A stretch of DNA of 64,000 nt, from contig NZ_JAHBDK010000037.1 in assembly GCF_019956415.1 (NCBI RefSeq), positions 1 through 64,000 of the forward strand. Direction: 5' to 3'. The notes under the pieces are model-generated. The model was not told the origin of the DNA. It did no database searches and saw nothing but the letters and a program-made list of their open reading frames with translations. Below are positions 61,248 through 64,000 of the stretch, piece by piece (within the stretch, counting starts at the first letter, position 1; every line of letters begins with the position of its first letter). The DNA comes from Pseudomonas sp. GL-B-19 (GTDB taxonomy: Bacteria > Pseudomonadota > Gammaproteobacteria > Pseudomonadales > Pseudomonadaceae). Position numbers and translations under genes: made by a program.

Positions 61248-62606
61248 CTACGCCCGAGAGGCTTTTTTCAGACTGGGCAGCACGCCCCCCTCGCCCACCG
61301 CCGAATGAGCAAAAATGCGATTGGCCTCATCAACCGTGGCAGACTTTTCCTCCTCGACGTCACCATTGAGCGCCTTGTTCATTTTGACCGTGTCCAGCGC
61401 CCCCACCCATTTGGCGATGGCCATGGTGCCGACACCATTGCCGATGGTATTGGTGATTGCCCGCGCTTCCGACATGAACCGGTCGACACCCAGCAGCAAC
61501 ACCATGCCCGCCACCGGTATGGTGCCCAGGGAAGACAAGGTGGCGGCCAAGATGATGAACCCCGAACCCGTAACACCTGCCGAGCCTTTGGAGGTGAACA
61601 TCAGCACCGCCAACACGATCAGTTGATCAGTCAGGGTCAGCGGCGTATTGGTCGCCTGAGCAATGAAAATCGCAGCGATGGTGTAGTAGATCGCCTGCCC
61701 GTCCGGGTTGAAGGTCAGACCGGAAGGAATGATCATGCCGGCGACGGGTTTGGACACCCCGGCCTTTTCCATTTTGGAAATCATCTGCGGCAGCACCGAC
61801 TCCGATGAGCTGGTGCCCAGTACGGTGAACAGTTCTTCCTTGATGAACTTGAGGAACTTCCACAGGCTGAAGCCGCTGTAGCGACAGATCGGGCCGAGCA
61901 CAAAGATCACGAACACCGCGCAGGTCAGGTACACACAGGCCATCAACTTGCCAAGTGAGAACAGCGAACCGAAACCGTATTTGCCGATGGTGAAGGCGAT
62001 GGCGCCGAATGCGCCGATCGGTGCCAGTCGCATCACCATGTTGACGATGCGGAACATGCCCTGCATCAGGCTGTCCAGGGTGTCGACAAAGGGTTTGCCC
62101 CGCGGCCCGACGTGAGCCAGGGCGATGCCGAGCAGAATGGAGAACAAGAGGATTTGCAGGACGTTGCCCTTGGCGAAGGCATCCACAATCGTATCGGGGA
62201 TGATGTTCATGACGAAGTCCATGAACGAGGCATGCTTCACCGCCGAGGTGTAGGTGGCCAGGCTTGAGGTGTCGAGGGTGGCAACATCGATGTTCATGCC
62301 CGCGCCGGGCTTGAACACATCGACCACCACCAGGCCAACCACCAGTGCCAGCGTCGACACGACTTCGAAATACAGCAGCGCGCGAAAGCCGACCCGCCCC
62401 AGCTCCTTCATGTTTTCCATGCGCGCAATGCCCGTGACTACGGTCAGGAAGATCACCGGCGCGAGGAGCATTTTGATCAATTTGATGAAGGCATCGCCCA
62501 AGGGTTTGAGCGCAGTGCCGGTTTCAGGAACGAACACGCCAACGATGGCGCCGAGGATGACGGCGATGAGCACTTGTACGTAGAGTTTGCCAAATATTCT
62601 TTTCAT
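61248..62606 (-). CDS. dctA: C4-dicarboxylate:cation symporter DctA
   Basis: 452 residues with eight membrane helices and two re-entrant hairpins. The first hairpin contains [14 protein letters not shown] (serine-rich motif), the second [41 protein letters not shown] is the substrate-binding helix 7 motif. It imports succinate, fumarate and malate. It lies 107 bases after the tartrate/D-malate dehydrogenase gene on the same strand, so here it may supply D-malate or tartrate. A hairpin at 62642-62676 (GCCAAGG/CCTTGGC) lies between them. Confidence 0.94.
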   Translation of the reverse strand: MKRIFGKLYVQVLIAVILGAIVGVFVPETGTALKPLGDAFIKLIKMLLAPVIFLTVVTGIARMENMKELGRVGFRALLYFEVVSTLALVVGLVVVDVFKPGAGMNIDVATLDTSSLATYTSAVKHASFMDFVMNIIPDTIVDAFAKGNVLQILLFSILLGIALAHVGPRGKPFVDTLDSLMQGMFRIVNMVMRLAPIGAFGAIAFTIGKYGFGSLFSLGKLMACVYLTCAVFVIFVLGPICRYSGFSLWKFLKFIKEELFTVLGTSSSESVLPQMISKMEKAGVSKPVAGMIIPSGLTFNPDGQAIYYTIAAIFIAQATNTPLTLTDQLIVLAVLMFTSKGSAGVTGSGFIILAATLSSLGTIPVAGMVLLLGVDRFMSEARAITNTIGNGVGTMAIAKWVGALDTVKMNKALNGDVEEEKSATVDEANRIFAHSAVGEGGVLPSLKKASRA

Positions 62607-62641
62607 GACAGGGCCCTGATTTTTTATTGTTGTCAGGAAAT

Positions 62642-62676
62642 GCCAAGGAGTCAGATCAAGCGATCTGCCCCTTGGC
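62642..62676 (-). terminator. Hairpin between the dehydrogenase gene and dctA
   Basis: GCCAAGG and CCTTGGC pair, with an inner CAGATC/GATCTG. No U-run follows immediately, so it may be an attenuator or an mRNA processing structure that lowers dctA expression relative to the first gene. Confidence 0.45.
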
Positions 62677-62713
62677 GTTGTGCCGCAGTACTACTTTGAA
62701 TCGCTGGAAAAAA

Positions 62714-63769
62714 TCAGCGGTTGATCAACGCGATGACTGCATCCGTAATCTGTCGAGTAGTGGCGTTACCGCCCAGATCCGGAGTATGCAAACCGCTTTC
62801 GGTAACGGCTTCGATAGCGGACATCAGCTGTTTGGCTGCGGCGGGTTCTCCAAGATGCTCTAGCATCATTGCGGCGGTCCAGAACGTTGCGATGGGATTG
62901 GCCACGCCTTTTCCGGTGATGTCGAATGCCGAACCGTGGATCGGCTCGAACATTGAAGGGAATTTGCGTGACGGGTTGAGGTTGGCGGTCGGCGCAATGC
63001 CCAGGCTGCCGGACAGCGCTGCGGCCAGGTCGGACAGAATGTCGGCGTGCAGGTTGGTGGCGACAATGACATCCAGCGTCGACGGCTTGAGCACCATGCG
63101 CGTGGTCACCGCATCGACCAATTCCTTGTCGATTTTGACGTCCGGGAAATCCTTGGCCACTTCGTAGAAAATTTCGTCCCACAACACCATGCCATGACGC
63201 TGGGCGTTGGACTTGGTGACCATGGTCAGGTGCTTGCGTGGACGGCTCTGCGCCAGTTCGAAAGCGAAGCGGTGAATGCGCTCGACCCCGGCACGGGTGA
63301 ACACCGAGACTTCGGTGGCGACTTCTTCCGGCAGGCCACGGTGTACGCGACCGCCGTTGCCGGAATATTCACCTTCAGAGTTTTCCCGCACGACCACCCA
63401 GTCGATCTGATCGCCGTTGTGCAGTGGGCTTTTCACCCCCGGCAGTACCCGAGCGGGACGTACGTTGGCGTATTGATCGAAGCCCTGGCAGATCGGCAGG
63501 CGCAAGCCCCAGAGGGAAATATGATCCGGTACGTTGAGCGCGCCGACGGCACCGAAGAAGATAGCGTCGAAGGTTTTCAATTCATCCAGGCCACCTTCGG
63601 GAATGTAGTAACCGTTTTTCAGGTAGTTATCCGAGTTCCAGTCAAAGTGTTTGAAATCCAGTTGGAAGCCGGACTTTTTCGACAGGGCTTGCAGCACCTC
63701 GACACCAGCGGCAATCACTTCGACACCGATGCCATCACCTGGAACCGCTGCAATTTTGTATGCGCTCAT
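62714..63769 (-). CDS. Tartrate dehydrogenase / D-malate dehydrogenase (decarboxylating)
   Basis: 351 residues from ATG 63769, whereas the open frame adds 18 unrelated residues. Isocitrate/isopropylmalate dehydrogenase fold: AVPGDGIGVEVIAAGVEVL at the start, LPICQGFDQYANVRPARVLPG (about residues 90-110), the catalytic VTKSNAQRHGMVLWDE near 180, and GSAFDITGKGVANPIATFWTAAMML near 285. The FGAVGAL and QYANVRPARVLPG forms point to the TtuC/DmlA group rather than LeuB. It makes pyruvate or related acids from D-malate or tartrate with NAD. Divergent from a LysR gene. Confidence 0.88.
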   Translation of the reverse strand: MSAYKIAAVPGDGIGVEVIAAGVEVLQALSKKSGFQLDFKHFDWNSDNYLKNGYYIPEGGLDELKTFDAIFFGAVGALNVPDHISLWGLRLPICQGFDQYANVRPARVLPGVKSPLHNGDQIDWVVVRENSEGEYSGNGGRVHRGLPEEVATEVSVFTRAGVERIHRFAFELAQSRPRKHLTMVTKSNAQRHGMVLWDEIFYEVAKDFPDVKIDKELVDAVTTRMVLKPSTLDVIVATNLHADILSDLAAALSGSLGIAPTANLNPSRKFPSMFEPIHGSAFDITGKGVANPIATFWTAAMMLEHLGEPAAAKQLMSAIEAVTESGLHTPDLGGNATTRQITDAVIALINR

Positions 63770-63806
63770 GGTCAACTCCACTCTTGTAACGTTCTTGTTG
63801 TGCCTG

Positions 63807-63887
63807 TTGAACGGGCTGTTCAATCAGGGTGTGAGCGGAGTATATGTAGTGAACAAATAGGTGTGAGTTACTCAGAATCACTACATA
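63807..63887. promoter_or_regulatory. Nested palindromes in the dehydrogenase-LysR intergenic region
   Basis: Three inverted repeats: TTGAAC/GTTCAA (63807-63823, five-base spacer), TATGTAGTGA/TCACTACATA (63843-63852 and 63878-63887, perfect ten-base arms 25 apart) and TGAGTTACTCA (63863-63873) inside the second. They lie between the divergent starts and probably bind the LysR protein. Confidence 0.6.
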
Positions 63888-63905
63888 AATAACTTTGAGT
63901 TACGA

Positions 63906-64000
63906 ATGAGCCAGACCCTGGATTTGTCATTTTTTTACCTCTTGGCCAACAAAGGCAGCCTCGCCGCGACCGCGCGGGAACTGGGCATCACTCCACCGGC
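63906..64000 (+). CDS. LysR-family regulator, N-terminal part (cut by window edge)
   Basis: 31 complete codons from ATG 63906: LDLSFFYLLANKGSLAATAR then ELGITPP, the first helix and turn of a LysR winged HTH. It is divergent from the tartrate/D-malate dehydrogenase gene, as DmlR is from dmlA in E. coli, and is the likely activator of that gene and dctA. Confidence 0.85.
   Translation, partial: MSQTLDLSFFYLLANKGSLAATARELGITPP

Overview
The window looks like a chromosomal segment of a Pseudomonas of the fluorescens group. The reasons are the high-GC background, REP doublets with the arm GTGGGAGCGAGCCTGCTCGCGA split around short spacers, glcDEFG, the sdsA-type alkylsulfatase, dctA, a TyrR/GcsR-like enhancer-binding protein beside gcvH, and agmatine deiminase/carbamoylputrescine amidase genes, all of Pseudomonas type. 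This is judged by eye from protein motifs; no search was run.

1-17.1 kb is surface polysaccharide. A minus-strand operon (wzz, rmlB, rmlA, vioA-like, vioB-like, a Wzx flippase, a Wzy-like polymerase, and the start of a glycosyltransferase cut by the window edge) should make dTDP-4-acetamido-4,6-dideoxyglucose and assemble an O-antigen with it. A second partial set (a second wzz, a second wzx, a GT2 and an EpsG-like polymerase) lies at 12.2-17.1 kb. Between them, at 8.0-12.1 kb, is a graveyard: a 5'-truncated ihfB tail, remnants of a thioredoxin/CcdA-like operon, an IS1182 remnant, an MFS transporter fragment and a decayed IS21 element. An HsdR (type I restriction) fragment and an IS5 transposase tail follow at 17.3-18.4 kb. 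Polymerase and flippase genes are AT-rich and often use TTG or GTG starts, consistent with horizontal acquisition.

18.7-33.5 kb is mostly housekeeping and accessory metabolism: glycolate oxidase glcDEFG (no glcC beside it), an SMR exporter, an AhpD-like protein, AzoR-type reductase, an exported alpha/beta hydrolase, a MocR regulator, a LOG-family protein, a GT39/ArnT-like transferase with a UDP-glucuronate 4-epimerase-like gene, an exported VanX-YkuD fusion, a GNAT protein and a 1-Cys peroxiredoxin.

33.7-51.2 kb is a guanidino/polyamine/glycine district. A minus-strand operon encodes a ureohydrolase, an aldehyde dehydrogenase, an NCS1 permease and a GMC alcohol dehydrogenase, opposite a LysR gene. 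Next come a sigma-54 enhancer-binding protein with ACT domain and gcvH-glyA-lipA behind a clear -24/-12 promoter. A tRNA-Gln follows, then an agmatine operon (aguA, aguB, a polyamine-binding protein, a Tat-exported deiminase homologue) with its own LysR. I suggest the first operon oxidises a guanidino alcohol to a guanidino acid and splits it to urea plus an amino acid. If that amino acid is glycine, the neighbouring glycine module would consume it.

51.3-61.2 kb holds a DUF1254/DUF1214 pseudogene, a DUF4239 membrane protein, an SdsA-like alkylsulfatase with LysR, a PaaX-type regulator with a membrane desaturase, a small lipoprotein, and an AraC regulator divergent from a second GMC dehydrogenase. 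61.2-64 kb holds dctA, a tartrate/D-malate dehydrogenase and the start of its divergent LysR regulator. No CRISPR array, rRNA, integrase or replication origin was seen.
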